The notes: a model not told the origin generated them from the letters alone. Shown: positions 29,765-46,831, numbered from the stretch's first letter. The stretch: 64,000 bases of DNA from Euptelea pleiosperma (GCA_035048495.1 CM068545.1:10963958-11027957); one strand, 5' to 3'. Numbers and translations are program-made.

Positions 29765-30145
29765 GGGTAGCTCTACGGGCACCCACATCTTTAAGCTGGG
29801 CACGCCACTTGGACCAAAATACCACCCCTTTAGCTGGGCACCCACCCCTTCCCATCCCTTCTCCTTCTCTCTCCCTTCTTCTCTCTCTCTCTACTGTAAC
29901 TCTCTCCCCCCACTCTCTCTCTACTGTTACTCCCCCTCTCTCTCTCTCTCTCACTTTTCCCCTCTCTCTCTCTACTGTAACTCTCCCCCGCTCTCTCTCA
30001 CTCTACCCTCTCTCTCTCTCTTTCTCTCTCCGGCTTTTAGCCTCCATGGTGCTGCACTACCGTGGGGGCTATGTAGCCCACGGTCAGGCAGGCCGTGGTC
30101 TACATAGTCCCCACAACAATTCAGCGTCGTGGGGGCTAAAAACTC

Positions 30146-30197
<52 letters not shown>

Positions 30198-30221
30198 TGA
30201 GAGAGAGGGGGGAGAGTTACA

Positions 30222-30279
<58 letters not shown>

Positions 30280-30524
30280 TGAGAGAGGGAGAGAGAGGGT
30301 AGAGTGAGAGAGAGGGGGGAGAGTTACAATAGAGAGAGAGGGGGGAGTTACAGTAGAGAGAGAGAGGGTAAAGTGAGTGAGAGGGGGAGTTACACTAGAG
30401 AGAGAGATAAAGGGAAAGAGAAGGAGAAGGGACCAAGAAGGAGTGGGTGCCCGGCTGAAGGGAGGGGCATTTTGGTCCAAGTGGGATGCCCAGCTTAAAG
30501 ACGTGGGTGCCCGTAGAGCGACCC
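29765..30524. mobile_element. MULE-type foldback MITE with CT/GA arms, 9-bp target duplication ATATAATTA
   Basis: Left end GGGTAGCTCTACGGGCACCC, right end the complement of GGGTCGCTCTACGGGCACCC, with arms continuing through AAGCTGGGCA and TTGGTCCAAAAT. The duplication ATATAATTA is at 29756-29764 and 30525-30533. The left arm is largely (CT)n and the right arm (GA)n, so the arms can pair over several hundred bases around a centre at about 30040-30140. A degraded relative is at 43384-43462. Confidence 0.9.
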
Positions 30525-30671
30525 ATATAATTAATGTGAATAAAAAGAATGTTATATAAATATGATTAGGTGTGATACGATACACCAAATTATGGTACAA
30601 CACTAGATAAAATCTTCCTTCGTATACATGGTGCACCTATGAATGGATTTGGACCATCCGAAAAATATTTG

Positions 30672-31050
30672 AATGAAACGTTATAGTGCCTCACGCCGAA
30701 GGCATGAGCTTTAGTGATTTTTGTTGCTCATTGTTGCCATCTGAGCCTTCTCACCCAATGGATGTTTAGCCCACCCCTTGGTTGATATACACACCAAAAG
30801 TATGCCCTTATCGGTAATCTCTAGCCATTAGATTTTAGCACTTTTTAAGACGTGATACAACTGTTGGACTCAACCATTTTTGGATATTATTATCCACCAA
30901 CTTCAAATCATAAACAAGTTGATTAATTTTTCGTATGAATACCTACCAAGGAGTGGGCTAAACATCAATGCGGTCAGTGGACCCAAAGGAGAGAGGTGAG
31001 TAACAAAAATTGCTAAAGCTCACGCTTTTGGCGTCAAGTCTACCTTGTTA
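30672..31050. mobile_element. MITE family 2, diverged copy
   Basis: Arms include GCCATCTGAGCCTTCTCACC, GGATGTTTAGCCCACCCCTT at the left and GTGGGCTAAACATCAATGCG, GTCAGTGGACCC at the right; outer words are GAGCTTTAG and GCTAAAGCTC. The terminal GTAACAAGG motif is only partly kept (TACCTTGTTACG at 31040). Confidence 0.6.
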
Positions 31051-31249
31051 CGACTCTTGGTTAATTAGGTACCCATTGACACCTCTAAATTGAAGGGTTA
31101 CTTGAAGATGTTAAGTAACTCAAGGGGATTGTTTTGAGAATTTAATACATAATGATTTTTCAAAAGGACGAAAATGTTTCTTTCTCCCACCATAGGACAA
31201 AAACATGTGGTTTAGGCTGAAAAATCCTAACCGCAAATCAAATGGAACG

Positions 31250-31630
31250 GCCGGCGAAGATTCTAATGGGTTGGTTGATCGTCCATAACCAGTGAGCAAC
31301 CAACTGGCCAGTCTCGTGGTTGACTGACTATCACTCTGGCGAATAACTTTAAAACCCCACGTTTCTAAGAAACATAAAAGACAAGACTTAAATTTGCTAG
31401 CCGGAGTAGTGGTTGGCCAGCCATGAGACTCCGGTAGGCTGGTCATCGATGATGGGCTGTCTAATCTACTGAAGCCTATGATCAGCGAACTACCACTCCG
31501 GCGAACAATTTAAACCCCAACGTTCTTAAAAATATAATTTTAGTATTAAAATAGCTCGCCAAAGTGGTAGTAGGATGGCAACGAGACTCTGGTAGGTTGG
31601 TTACTGATGATGAACAATCAATCCTTTGGT
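31250..31630. repeat. Two diverged direct units, each partly palindromic
   Basis: Matching phrases recur about 155-165 bp apart: AGACTCCGGTAGGCTGGTCA (31426) and AGACTCTGGTAGGTTGGTTA (31580), and CTGGCGAATAACTTTAAAAC and CCGGCGAACAATTTAAACCC. Within each unit the flanks are imperfect inverted repeats. No terminal duplication was found; origin unknown. Confidence 0.5.
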
Positions 31631-31894
31631 CCAAACCCAGATGTTTCTGTCCTAAAATTGATTGGCCAAAACCCACATGTTCTTCTCCTTAGATTGAAGA
31701 AAGATACATTTGCAACCTTCTGAAAAACTTTAGCCAAATTTAAGTCAACGATGATCATAGACATTTGACCGGGTCATGGAGGGCTACATTAGCTTTTTCA
31801 AATTGTGGGGGTATGCCAAATTTCCAAGATAACAGAATATGTCGAAAATTCCCTTTATATAATTAGCAAGTCAAACCGTGTGCAGGGGTAAAGT

Positions 31895-32205
31895 TACTTA
31901 CCGGCCACAATATGAGCCTCAAGGCATATTCTTAGAGATTTTTTTAACTTATGGATGCTTAGTCCGACCCTAGATGGACACAGACCAAAAATTAGCCTAA
32001 TAGTGATTTCTAAGCGTTGGGTTGGAGTTGTTTTCATGGGTTGGGTTTTAACCGTGGAATTTGAGCATTATTGATCATGACCACTATTTTGGGTACAGAG
32101 ATCCAAAGGTTTGAAATGATTTTTGGTCTGTAAGTCCACCTAGAGATTGACCAAACATCCATACGGTCAGCATACTCCAAGAGTGTGCTATCATTTTGTG
32201 GGCGG
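31895..32205. mobile_element. MITE family 1, diverged copy next to exon 1 of gene B
   Basis: Left arm has GGCCACAATATGAGCCTCAA and GATGGACACAGACCAAAAAT; right arm has GGTCTGTAAGTCCACCTAGA and CAAACATCCATACGGTCAGC. It ends about 70 bp from the donor of exon 1. Confidence 0.6.
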
Positions 32206-33660
32206 TCAACTCATCATGTAGCATTGGGGGAAGATATTATAATAATCAGTGTTCTGATGCGGTGGACTTACCAAGGTCTGAAGAAGCAAGACGGAGGAAA
32301 AGCTCTTCCCCACCGGAAGGGAACTCCTGAACATCGATTAGCTCTCCGCCCCACAGCATACACCCGATTCCGTTAACATACGCATACGCCACGCAGGAAG
32401 TACAATTGTTCACACATCTCTCTTGGCATCCCGTCGCATCCCCATCGTCCAAATTATCGGCAAAATCTGGCAATTTCATCCCACCCAATTTCAGAAACCC
32501 ATCTCCCTTGTGTTCTTCTAAACTTGTCATATTTTTCTGACACTGAAGTGGAGTTCTTCTCACACACCCACCACTCCAATTTTCCTTGCTCCATTCCTCA
32601 CTAAACCTGGGTTCGAACCCTTCCAAACACCTACATATCGGTGATTCCAACTCGTTACAATTCCCAAAAGGCCCGCACGTACCGTAAAGGTCGCATTGAG
32701 TCTTGGGTGACTCCCAAACATTGGTCCATTCCTTCTTCGTTTCGTCCCAGTTCGTCCGCTTTAGAGTTCCTGAAGAATCCAAAACGAGCGTAGACACGTC
32801 GGAGCTGTTTGACAAAGTGAAAGTGAAATACATCGTCCCTTCCTCGTTCTCTGGAATCAGTTGGATACCGTCAAGGTTGTTGGTATTTATTTCCTGTGTC
32901 CCAATGAAGCTCCGTCCGTTCCATTGCCCGGTTCTCCACCGTGGGACCGACCCGTTCTTAATAAAAGCTTGGGGCGGTTTCAGATAATCGACGGCTAGAA
33001 AGAAGTCTCCAGGGGATGGGTCGTCTTCGCTTTTCCATGAAGTTAAGTTTTGTCTTTCACCTGTTTTCGTGTTCAATCCGATCTTCATATTTGGTAGGAA
33101 AGAATCAGAAGGAAAATCGAAGCTTTGCCATAAGTCCCTTCCATCTGAATTGTTTTCTCTCAGAATAAGATTTCCTGAATTTGTAAGTACTGCAACGACC
33201 GAGTTATTTGAAGTTACATAAGAAGCCTTTGTCGACCAGAGAGGATTCTTCCTCTCATCCAAAAGCACGAGATTTCCGTCGCTGCTGAACGTTAGAACTC
33301 CGGAGGAACCTGTAAGGGGATTAACTCTGTTGGCGACCCATGTAACTCTTCCACCGAAGCTTTGGTTGTAGCATATCCCGACATAGCGGTTTCTAGAATT
33401 AGCCGGACTGAAGAAGCGTAATTCGAACTTTTCATTAGACGAAATTATGGTTTCCCCATCTGTAATTGACTGGTTTGAAGTTATGGTATTTGTTGCAGTG
33501 CAAGATGGTGATAGAAACAAGTAGAAGATCAGTAGAGATGAAAGAAGAGGACTCACTTTTCCATTGTTATTGCCCATGCCCCTCAAAAGCTGCTGCTAAG
33601 GAGAATTCAGGAGGATTTGTGGCTAGAGATTACCAACCTTGGAATGTACTAAAATCGATC

Positions 33661-34160
33661 TAATGGCTAGAGATTACCAACCAGGGTGATTTTTGGTATG
33701 TATATCCACCAAGGGGTGGTCTAAACCATGGTTTTAAAAACGGCCTTTAAACGGTTTTAATTGCCGTTTAAACGGTAACAACCCAAGCCCATTTCCGTTA
33801 AAACCGTTTTGACACTTTTAATTTAAAGGCCACTAAAATCGTTTTAACAGCCGTTAAATTCTGAAAAATTTTGTGAAAAAAAACAGCCGTTAAATCTGTT
33901 AAAATTCAAATTTTTTTTTTTTGAAAATTATAAATTTTAAAATTTGAATTTCAGGGCCACTTTTTCCGTTAAAATCCATTTTTTTTCTATTTTTGCCCCT
34001 GGCCATTTCAATCCGTTTTAACGGCCATTTTAACTGTAACACCCCCAGTCCGTTTAACCGTTAAAACGGCCTCCTTTAAACCTTGGTCTAAACATCCATG
34101 CGGTCAGTGGGACCAGAGGGCAGCGGTGAGTAACAAAAATCGCCTACCTTGTTGCATCTT
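33661..34160. mobile_element. MITE family 2 half-copy split by a hAT MITE
   Basis: The right arm (GGTGATTTTTGGTATGTATA, CCACCAAGGGGTGG, CTAAACATCCATGCGGTCAG, TACCTTGTTGC) is interrupted at 33727-34085. The left arm is absent. It lies just upstream of gene B. Confidence 0.65.
33727..34085. mobile_element. hAT-like MITE, target duplication GTCTAAAC
   Basis: Ends CATGGTTTTAAAA and TTTAAACCTTG, flanked by GTCTAAAC at 33719-33726 and 34086-34093. It is in the reverse orientation to most other copies and nested in MITE family 2, in the 5' flank of gene B. Confidence 0.9.
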
Positions 34161-34964
34161 TTTCCTTTGGCTGGGAAACTTCGGACCTAGGTTCAGACCG
34201 TTGAATTGTCTTCAAGATTTCTGTGGTGTGAATCATGCTTTAAGATAACGTTATATCAGCAACGTCCAAACTCTATTATGTTTTAGCGAAATAACCCTCA
34301 AAACTGAAAACGTGGAAATTAATTGGAAACGTGGAAACCAAGACAACATATGGAAATTGTAGCAATTGGTTTCTCGTGGCTTCTGTAGATCCAGCAAGTG
34401 GGCCAAACATCCATAGGTTAGTTCCTTTGAAAGAGTGCCACGTGATACCTTGGAACACCAATTGGTTGGCGAAAGGTAGAAAGAGAGTCACTGGTCGCTA
34501 ACACTAGTCATCCATATTGATGAATTTCTTCAGACCTCAAGTGTGATTGAAGTAGAATTAAGTGATTTTGATGATTAAGTGGCATTTGGTAAACAACTTA
34601 ATTTCAGCACTTAACACCAAACTCAAGGAAAAAAAGTGAAAAGTAATATTGCATAAGTGAATGAATCTTTAAAAAGATTCTTAGATTCTTTTTTAATACC
34701 AACAATGCCCTTTTTCAAAGCTTTCTCTTTCAAAAACTTATGAAAGTATCCTAATAAATATTTTAAAATACCCACAATGCCCTTGACTTAATTTTAAGAC
34801 TTAAAGACCTTCACCAAACAACCTAATTCAGACACAAGTCATTATGCTACCAGATATTAAGCACTTTAAGCTTTTAGATCTGATAACTTAACTTACCAAA
34901 CGCATAGACCCTAAATCTATGTAGAGCAGTTGACTTTATCAAACCCACATATATTAATTGGACA

Positions 34965-35345
34965 CATTTAACGGTATTACAGACTGGGGGCATTATCGTT
35001 AAAACGATTGTTAGAACGAATTGTAATGGACGGGCGAGAAAAAATGGAAAAAAGAGATATACTGAAAAAACAGAAAAATTTTGCTGAAATCAAATTTGAC
35101 TTTTCTTTACTTCCATTAAATTTTGTTTTTTCCATTTTTTTTTCATTTTTGCTGCCCCTGTCCGTTACAAATCATTTTAATAGCTGTTTTAATTGTAACG
35201 CCCCCAGTCCCATTATACCGTTATACCGTTACAATTCGTTTTTTGTTATTTTCCATTTCGTTTTTCATTTTTGCCCATCCGTTACAATTCGTTTTAACAG
35301 CCGTTTTAACGGCAACGCCCCCAGTCCGTTACCGAGAAAACCCAA
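34965..35345. mobile_element. Degenerate hAT-like MITE remnant
   Basis: Contains the family words ACGGTATTACAGACTGGGGG, CCGTTACAATTCGTTTT and CGCCCCCAGTCC several times, but the CAAGG termini are gone. It corresponds to 53398-53757 in the other unit, so it was present before the large duplication. Confidence 0.6.
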
Positions 35346-35775
35346 AAATCGGTCCGGTTCATGTTGAAATTGAAGTTTGTTGAGAACCCAGGGTTTTTTC
35401 AAAACCAGTAGTTCAACCATCAAACTGACTGAAGCACTGGTTTTTATGAACTATTTTAAAAACTAAATGCTCCCCATATGTATTTCAAAAATTTAGAGAT
35501 TTTGTCTATGGTCCAAGAGAAAGTGTGTATGGTTTCCAAATTTGGGAGGATTCTTCCAAATTTTGAGCTAAATCTTCCAAGTTCTGTGATATATTTCTAT
35601 GAAAGTACTCTGTTTTTTTAATGATGTCCGCGTACTTGAAGATAGAAAAGAGCACTTATACAGAGGTTATCTCATATTGGCTACACATCTGGCAACAAAG
35701 AATGCTTTAAAATCCGAAAAAGTATGTACATAGGAAAGATCATATCTATACTAAGTTATCGTCCTTCTACATTTG

Positions 35776-37282
35776 TTATAGAGACCTCATTAATGGAGCA
35801 TATATTATTATTCTGTGAAGACAAACCAGACTCCATTGGACTCCTCTCCAAAATAAAATAAATGCAGGTTGTTTGGGAGTAGGAAGAATTGTTTCACTAC
35901 CAAGCATGAAAACTATAACAGACATGGTTGGCCTATCACTTGCATGTTCTTGAACACAAAGGAGCCCGATGTGGATGCATCTCATCACTTCATTTGGGGA
36001 TCATGAATCGGCCAATCTTGGATCAATTAATGTCTCTCCTTTTCCTTCGTTCCACAATCGCCATGCCTGATAGAATCTCAAGAGTTACAAAAAAAAATTA
36101 AGAGATTGAAGATCTGATTTACATATATAAAGATGGATACAATCTTAACTTGCTTAAAAGGAAATTGAATAATTGTATGCTTGCATAACCCGAGAAGGTT
36201 TAGGTGCTGTTCATGATGATAAAAGCTATTGTTCCTCTTACTGCTAGCTTACAATCTCTAATAACATGACACTGAAGCTGAAAACATCGGATTTCTCAGA
36301 AAATATCCCTTCCATAGCGTACTCTGGGGACATATAACCACTACATTGATTACGAACATACATTAAGAGTATTAAGATGAGAATGATACAGAGCTATCCA
36401 GAGCAAGGATTGGAAGTTGAAATACACTTTCAAGGACAAATGCTTAAATGATTTGATACAAACTAGTAACCTAATGGTATAACTATGACAACACTTATTG
36501 TTCAACTCAAGTAATACCTAGTGCTTACTATGTCCCAACGACCCTGTTAGTATTTGCTCGAGCTTGCTTCCGTCCAAAAATTCTTGCCATGCCAAGTCTG
36601 AAATTTTTGGGTTCATATCTTAGTCAAGAAGAATGTTGCTGGTCTTTAAATCTCGATGAATAACTCTTAATCGAGAGTCTCGATGAAGGTAAAGCATCCC
36701 TCGAGCAATTCCCTCAATGATGTTGAAGCATTTAGCCCAATCTAGTAGTTCTCCTTTAGTTGGATCTGGTTATAGCAGTTAATCTACATTAGCAACATAT
36801 CTAGGTTGCAAACATGAGTTTTGGTTTCAAAATCTGACAACAAAATATGGATGTATCTTAGTACATGATGATTCTTGACTCATGTGAAGGAGTACATCTG
36901 GGGTGTCACAATACGGTTCATGCTTTGAAATACAGTACCATTCCACAATTGTTCTTATATAGTTCTTGTATCTGTTTGAAGTGTCTCCTATAATTAATTT
37001 CCAATTAGATTTGCATTGTTTTCAATTAATGTCACCAAAGCTGTGGTTTTCTTTGAGTTTTCTTCTCAAACCATTATGGATTGGAAAGTTCTGAGTTCTC
37101 AATAGTTTTTATTCAAATCAACAGATTGATGATTAGGAAGGGACGATATGATATAAATATAAATAATCAAGTGTGTGTTAGGGTCGACAAACCAAAGAGA
37201 AGGACATCCAAGCTCTTGTGTGGCATGAACTCATAAAGCAACATCTTTCCTTCACCCGCAATGCAACAACCGACAAGCCTAA
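35776..37282 (-). pseudogene. Remnant C: 3' kinase half of a G-type lectin receptor kinase, truncated by an LTR fragment
   Basis: Homologous to the kinase exons of gene F, including a shared 3' flank. The visible parts are exon 7 (to about 36067), exon 6 (about 36185-36340), exon 5 (36529-36765, one base short) and the first 90 bp of exon 4 as read from its 3' end (37193-37282). Disabling changes: TGA in exon 7 just upstream of the [10 protein letters not shown] segment; a 5-bp insertion in the C-terminal tail; GC instead of GT at the exon 6 donor plus small insertions; a stop in the exon 5 loop before the DFG region (LLD then TAA). Exon 4 is cut mid-codon by LTR sequence at 37283. The rest of exon 4, exons 3, 2 and 1 and the promoter are missing. 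It cannot encode a receptor. It is the unit-1 counterpart of gene F. Confidence 0.9.
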
Positions 37283-37775
37283 TGTAAGGGAAAAATTCCT
37301 CACCCCCCTTGAAATACGCACTAGATCAGATATCTCCAAAATCCGCCTGATCCGATTGATCCGCCGACTAAGCAGATGTCTGACTCGAGATGATCGTTTC
37401 TACTCCCGTGTGATCTGATAAGATTGCTGACTAGCCTGCCTTTCATCCGACTCGTCCGACGCTACCTGCAAAACAACTCCATTGGTGGGAAATCCACCGT
37501 AGAGCCTCCGATGTTTAAGTCAGAATTCTTCTAAAAAAGACCTTCGAATCTTTCCTTCCACCCCTCTTCCCTCTATATTGCTTGCCTTCCCTCTTACTGT
37601 AGCTTTCTATTTATAGGATATGTGTCCCTTTACGTGTCCAAGAGCACGATAGAGATCGTACCAATCAATCTAGACATATTTATCTTATATGTGACCTGTC
37701 GTAGATCGTGTTTTGCTGGAGAAGTACAATAGGTGGTTGTTTCCCGTTCGTTGGTCAGGCTCTGCTTTATCATCA
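37283..37775. mobile_element. Truncated LTR of the Tat-like family
   Basis: Begins TGTAAGGGAAAAATTCC and follows the plus-strand order of the LTR at 3738 (CACCCCCCTTGAAAT, TGGTGGGAAATCCACC, GCTTTCTATTTATAGGATAT, AGTACAATAGGTGG) up to about 37775, where it stops midway through the LTR. The next base (from 37779) matches the far flank of gene F (61905 onward). It contains an insertion around 37525-37590 relative to the other LTRs and is more diverged. Confidence 0.88.
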
Positions 37776-37778
37776 CAG

Positions 37779-38090
37779 TTGACGATGGACTCTAGTATCG
37801 GCAACGTGGCACACTTTTAGGTGGACCAAAAATCAGCTTTATTAGTGATTTCTAACCATTGAATTGAATTGGACTCTTTTTCATGAGAATATTTTTAATA
37901 GTTGGATTCAAACATTATTTAGAGTACTTAGATCCAACAGTTAGAAATCACTAATGAGGATGATATTTGCTATGTAGGTCATCTTAGGGATGGACCAAAC
38001 ATCCATGCTAAGTGTGTTGCATGTGGTTCATGCTGTGGTCCACGTAGGAATAAGCCAAACATTCAAAGTTTAGGGTGGGCAACCTAAGTG
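37779..38090. mobile_element. MITE family 1-like fragments, shared with 61905-62045
   Basis: GTTGACGATGGACTCTAGTA, ACGTGGCAC and ATCAGCTTTATTAGTGATTT match the gene F flank. The copy continues with a second arm (GGACCAAACATCCATGC) that was lost or replaced at 62045 by another MITE. Confidence 0.6.
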
Positions 38091-38169
38091 TCTTGCACGT
38101 GGCTCAAACAGTTTACCACTTAGGGATGGGCCAAAAATTCTCAGTTTGAGACTTTTGTCCGGATAACCG

Positions 38170-38540
38170 TGGTGTAGAACGACCTTTGTTTATTTAGTTG
38201 GGAGCAAATCTTTGATGACACCATAGATGACAAGACCACCTTGTAAGCCATGTGGCACTTCCTTAGAGACCACTGACTGTATGGATGTTTGGTCCATCCC
38301 TAGTGGAATTACATACCAAGAATCAGCCTGATTAGTTATTTCTAACCTTTGGATCTGAGAAATACTGCTACATATCCTCTGGTTAAAAATCAACCCATGA
38401 AAAAGATTCTAATCCAACAGTTATAAATCACTAATCATGCCGATTTCTTGTCCGTAGGCGCACCTAGGGATGGGTCAAATTAACATCATACGGTCAATGA
38501 TCTCTAAGATTATGCCACAAAGCTCATACTGTGGTCGAAT
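38170..38540. mobile_element. MITE family 1, copy shared with 62390-62725
   Basis: Arms CCATGTGGCACTTCCTTAGA and CTGTATGGATGTTTGGTCCA at the left, GCGCACCTAGGGATGGGTCA and GATCTCTAAGATTATGCCAC at the right. The same element with the same flanks occurs at the right end of the window. Confidence 0.7.
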
Positions 38541-38639
38541 GTCCCTCGTCAAAGATTTATTAATTGGAATTTTTTATAAAAATACGAAATTAAATTATTT
38601 AAAAAATATATTTTTTATTTTTTATTTAAAAAAAAATTG

Positions 38640-38740
38640 CGCCCTTTCAAAGGGTCCACATACAGAGGTCTGACGTGTTTGCCCTTTGAAAGGGTGCAAA
38701 TAAATCCCGTTGTGCCCTTTCAAAGGGCTCAATCGTTTTT
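38640..38740. repeat. Three short palindromes GCCCTTTSAAAGGG
   Basis: CGCCCTTTCAAAGGGTC (38640), TGCCCTTTGAAAGGGTG (38681) and TGCCCTTTCAAAGGGCTC (38713) occur within 90 bp, just after a very AT-rich run. Decayed matches are at 62835-62895 in the paralogous segment, and an isolated similar word is at 14907. Confidence 0.6.
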
Positions 38741-39029
38741 TTAATATTCCAAAACACAATGCACCAAGTGCGTTGTTTTTGGTTCAAATAAATCAGGAAA
38801 AATACTCTAATCAAATGGATAGAAATTACTAATCAAAATAAATTTTGGTATTTAAGTCTACCTAGGGATGGGAAAAACATTCATACGGCCAATGGTCTCT
38901 AAGAGTGTGACACATGGCTCATAATATGGTCCATCATCAACATTTTGTCATTAGCCAAAGTTGTACCTCGAGTTGCGTACAAATAATAAATCAGCATGAT
39001 TAGTGATTTCAAACCTTATGACCAGTGTT

Positions 39030-39800
39030 TTAAAAATTGGACTGGATTGACAGTTGAACCGGGTCCAACCAGAAGTTTAATTTGGAGAGAAGGCTGTTTT
39101 TTAAAAACCAATAGTTCAACCGTCACACCGACTGAAGCACCGGTTTTTATGAACCATTTTAAAACCTAAATGCTCCCCATATGTATTCAAAAAATTTAAT
39201 AGGGATTTTGTCTATGGTCCAAGAAAATGTTTTTAGAAAATGAGTATGGTTTCCAAAATTGGGAGGATTCCTCCAAAATTTGAGCTAAATCTTCAAGGTT
39301 CCATGATATGTTTCCATGAAAAAAAAATGTATTTCTATAGGGGTCAGGATCAGGATCAGGATCAGGGGACAACAATTTTCACAACAATTTTCACAACAAA
39401 AATTAGCTTGGGCCAATATATAACTTAGAAGTTTTGGAATGGGATATTTTTGGCGAAGATGGCCTCTGGGGTGAGGAGATCATCCTCGCAAAAATTCAAA
39501 TCATTTGATAATCCTAGACTGGTTTAGAAGTTGAAGAATTATGGACCAACTATTTTTAGCATTAACTTAAAAAGTATATTTGATGGGGTTAGAAATTTCA
39601 GAATGGACTGATTTTTTGTAGGAGTGATCTATATGTTGAGGAGATCATCATCACCAAAAATCAGCCATCGATTCATCTTCTATGTGGGTACATACGCAAA
39701 AATTGATGCCAAATTTGTTGTGAAAATTGTTGTCTCCCGACCGTGATTCTTTCCACAGACGTATTCTGTTTTTTAATGGTGATTGCGTACTTGAAGATAG
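39030..39800. mobile_element. Two MITE fragments shared with 63220-64000
   Basis: 39030-39130 carries GACTGGATTGACAGTTGAAC and ACTGAAGCACCGGTTTTTAT. 39340-39740 carries a (CAGGAT)n-like start and the arms GGAGATCATCCTCGCAAAAA and GATCATCATCACCAAAAATC of the 'guard-rail' MITE also seen at 54985-55345 and 61444-61830. Confidence 0.6.
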
Positions 39801-40093
39801 AAAAGAGCCTTATACTTTCAGATTTTTTTTTTTGAGTTTTTAATGTCCATTTTCATATATTATTTCATGTATTTTTTAATTTATCTAAATTTCATATCTT
39901 ATTATTTGATAAATACAAACCGATACGATTGTATCAAACCACAGTCCGAACAATTTGTCCAAATTTCAGTTCAATCACCGGTTGGGTTTTTAAAACATTA
40001 AAAACTCATATTGGCTACACATCTGGCAACAAAGAATGCTTGAAAATCCTAAAAATTAGGTACATAGTAAAGTTCTTACCAACAGTACGTAAG

Positions 40094-44957
<4,864 letters not shown>

Positions 44958-45134
44958 AATCTGCTGCTAGCCTGCTAGTGAGAGAAAGGAGGAGATGGAA
45001 GCGGGATACAGTGTGTCATCTTTGGCCTTTGGAGTTTTGAAGCCATATTCTTAAAGGTTTGAGACCCGTCTCAGTCATCGGGTCAAATGGCGTCAACAAC
45101 ACCGCACTTACTTTTGTACTATGCTTTGATATTG

Positions 45135-45480
45135 ATTTGGGTCCTGATGTGACAAGGTATACCTGAGATCTTTTCATTTGCGGCATTTTTGTTAGTCTCC
45201 ACTGCCATCTGGGCCCACTGACCGCATGGATGTTTAACCCACCCTTTAATAGACATTCCCACAAAAAATTCAGCTTGTTTAATGACTTTTAGCCGTTGGT
45301 TTTAGTACTCAAAAAATGGTTGTATTCAACGGCTATAAGAACGCCTTAAATGATGCTAAAAAGTGTTAAAATCTAATTGTTATAGATTACCAATCAAGGT
45401 GATTTTTGATATGTATATCCACCAAGGGGTGGGATAAACATCCAAGCGGTCAGTGGGCCCAGATGGCAGCGGTGACTACC
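45135..45480. mobile_element. MITE family 2, copy 1 upstream of gene D
   Basis: Begins GATGTGACAAGGTATACCTG and shows the arms GCCATCTGGGCCCACTGACC and GGTCAGTGGGCCCAGATGGC. The right terminus is cut after GCGGTGACTACC, where unrelated sequence begins. Confidence 0.7.
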
Positions 45481-45547
45481 GACAGGCCGTCTCGATGCAA
45501 GTTGTGGCGCGAAATCTGTATAGGAGGTTTTTTTTATATGGAAAAAG

Positions 45548-45935
45548 ATGTAACAAAGTATGCCTGAACTGTTCATTTGCGGAAGCGGCATTTTTGGTAG
45601 TCACCGCTGCCATCTGGGCCGACTGACCGCTTGGATGTTTATCCTACCCCTTGGTGGATATACATACCAAAAATCACCTTGATTGGTAATCTATAACCAT
45701 TAGATTTTAATACTTTTTAGCACCATTTAAGGTGTTCTTATAGCCGTTGAATACAACTATTTTTTGAGTACTAAAACTAACGGCCAAAAATCATTAAACA
45801 AGCTGATTTTTTCTATGAATGTCTATTAAAGGGTGGGCTAAACATCCATGCCATCAGTGGGCCCAGATGGTAGTGGTGACTACTAAAAATGCCGCTTCCA
45901 CAAATGAAAAGATCTCAGGTATACCTTGTTACATC
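45548..45935. mobile_element. MITE family 2, complete copy 2 upstream of gene D
   Basis: Ends GATGTAACAAAGTATGCCTG and AGGTATACCTTGTTACATC, arms of about 150 bp joined through AACGGC-containing centres. It lies 65 bp from the previous copy. Confidence 0.8.
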
Positions 45936-46069
45936 ACAACCCTTTTTATATTTAATATATATATATATATATATAATATTAATTAAAAATTAACTCTATA
46001 TAATAGAAAATTGTTATTTAGCAACTGTTCTTGAAGATAAAAAACTATGGAAGAATTTTAAATGTAGAG

Positions 46070-46345
46070 AACTTTCGTGGCCTATAGAGATCATTCTTTG
46101 GGCCCACTGGCCTTATGGGTGTTCATTCGACCTATTGGTGGATTAAGACACTAAAAATCAACTTGCTTGATGATTTCTAACCATTGTATTTACTACCCAA
46201 AAAAACATGCTTGAATCCAATGGCTAAAATCAATCCTCCAAAAAGTACTAAAATCTATGGCTAGAGAACCAATCAGGTTGAATTTTGGTTTGTATATTGA
46301 ACATGGGGTGGGCTAAGCATCCATGTGGTTAGTGGGCCCAAGAAA
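46070..46345. mobile_element. Diverged inverted-repeat MITE
   Basis: GGGCCCACTGGCCTTATGGG at the left and GTGGGCTAAGCATCCATGTG with GTTAGTGGGCCC at the right, like family 2 arms. An (AT)n run precedes it at 45955-45975. Confidence 0.5.
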
Positions 46346-46831
46346 ATGCAATTATACACCATTATTTATGCCAAAAACTTTAATGTCCATGACAAAAATG
46401 TCACCTTTCACACTAATTCAGGCAAATTGTTTCCATGAATTGAGTCTATGCACCAAAAATAGTAGCTACGCACCAAAAATAGTAACCCTTATACGTGTGT
46501 ACACTGTGGAGGGGCCTTCCTTAGATACACAGGTGGAGGGGCCCTTTCACTAAAATATATTAAAAATCAGAAAGGGCCTCTTAAGAAATTTCAGGAATTG
46601 GGGGCCTTATAGGTGTGGAGCCTTAGGCAGCCGCCTCAATTGCCTAATGGTTGAGCCGGGCCTGACTACCAAAAATGCCACTTCCGCAAATGAACAGTTT
46701 CAGGCATACCTTGTTACATCTTTTTTCCTATTGATTTTTCGGCTGGAAATCTTTGGAACTAGGTACAGACAATTGAATTGTGTTCAAGATTGTGCGGTGT
46801 GAGTCATACTTTAAATTAACATTATCTATTC

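Noticed and set aside
29728..30636. Ser/Leu/Arg/Glu-rich open frames over CT/GA runs
   Set aside because: Low-complexity translation of the microsatellite arms of a foldback MITE; the frames end at element borders.
37218..37418. Open frame fusing kinase antisense with LTR sequence
   Set aside because: Chance frame across the truncation junction at 37282/37283.
38470..38673. Short AT-rich plus-strand frame
   Set aside because: Falls in MITE and poly(A/T)-rich DNA with no conserved protein features, and the matching frame is broken in the 62.7-kb paralogue.
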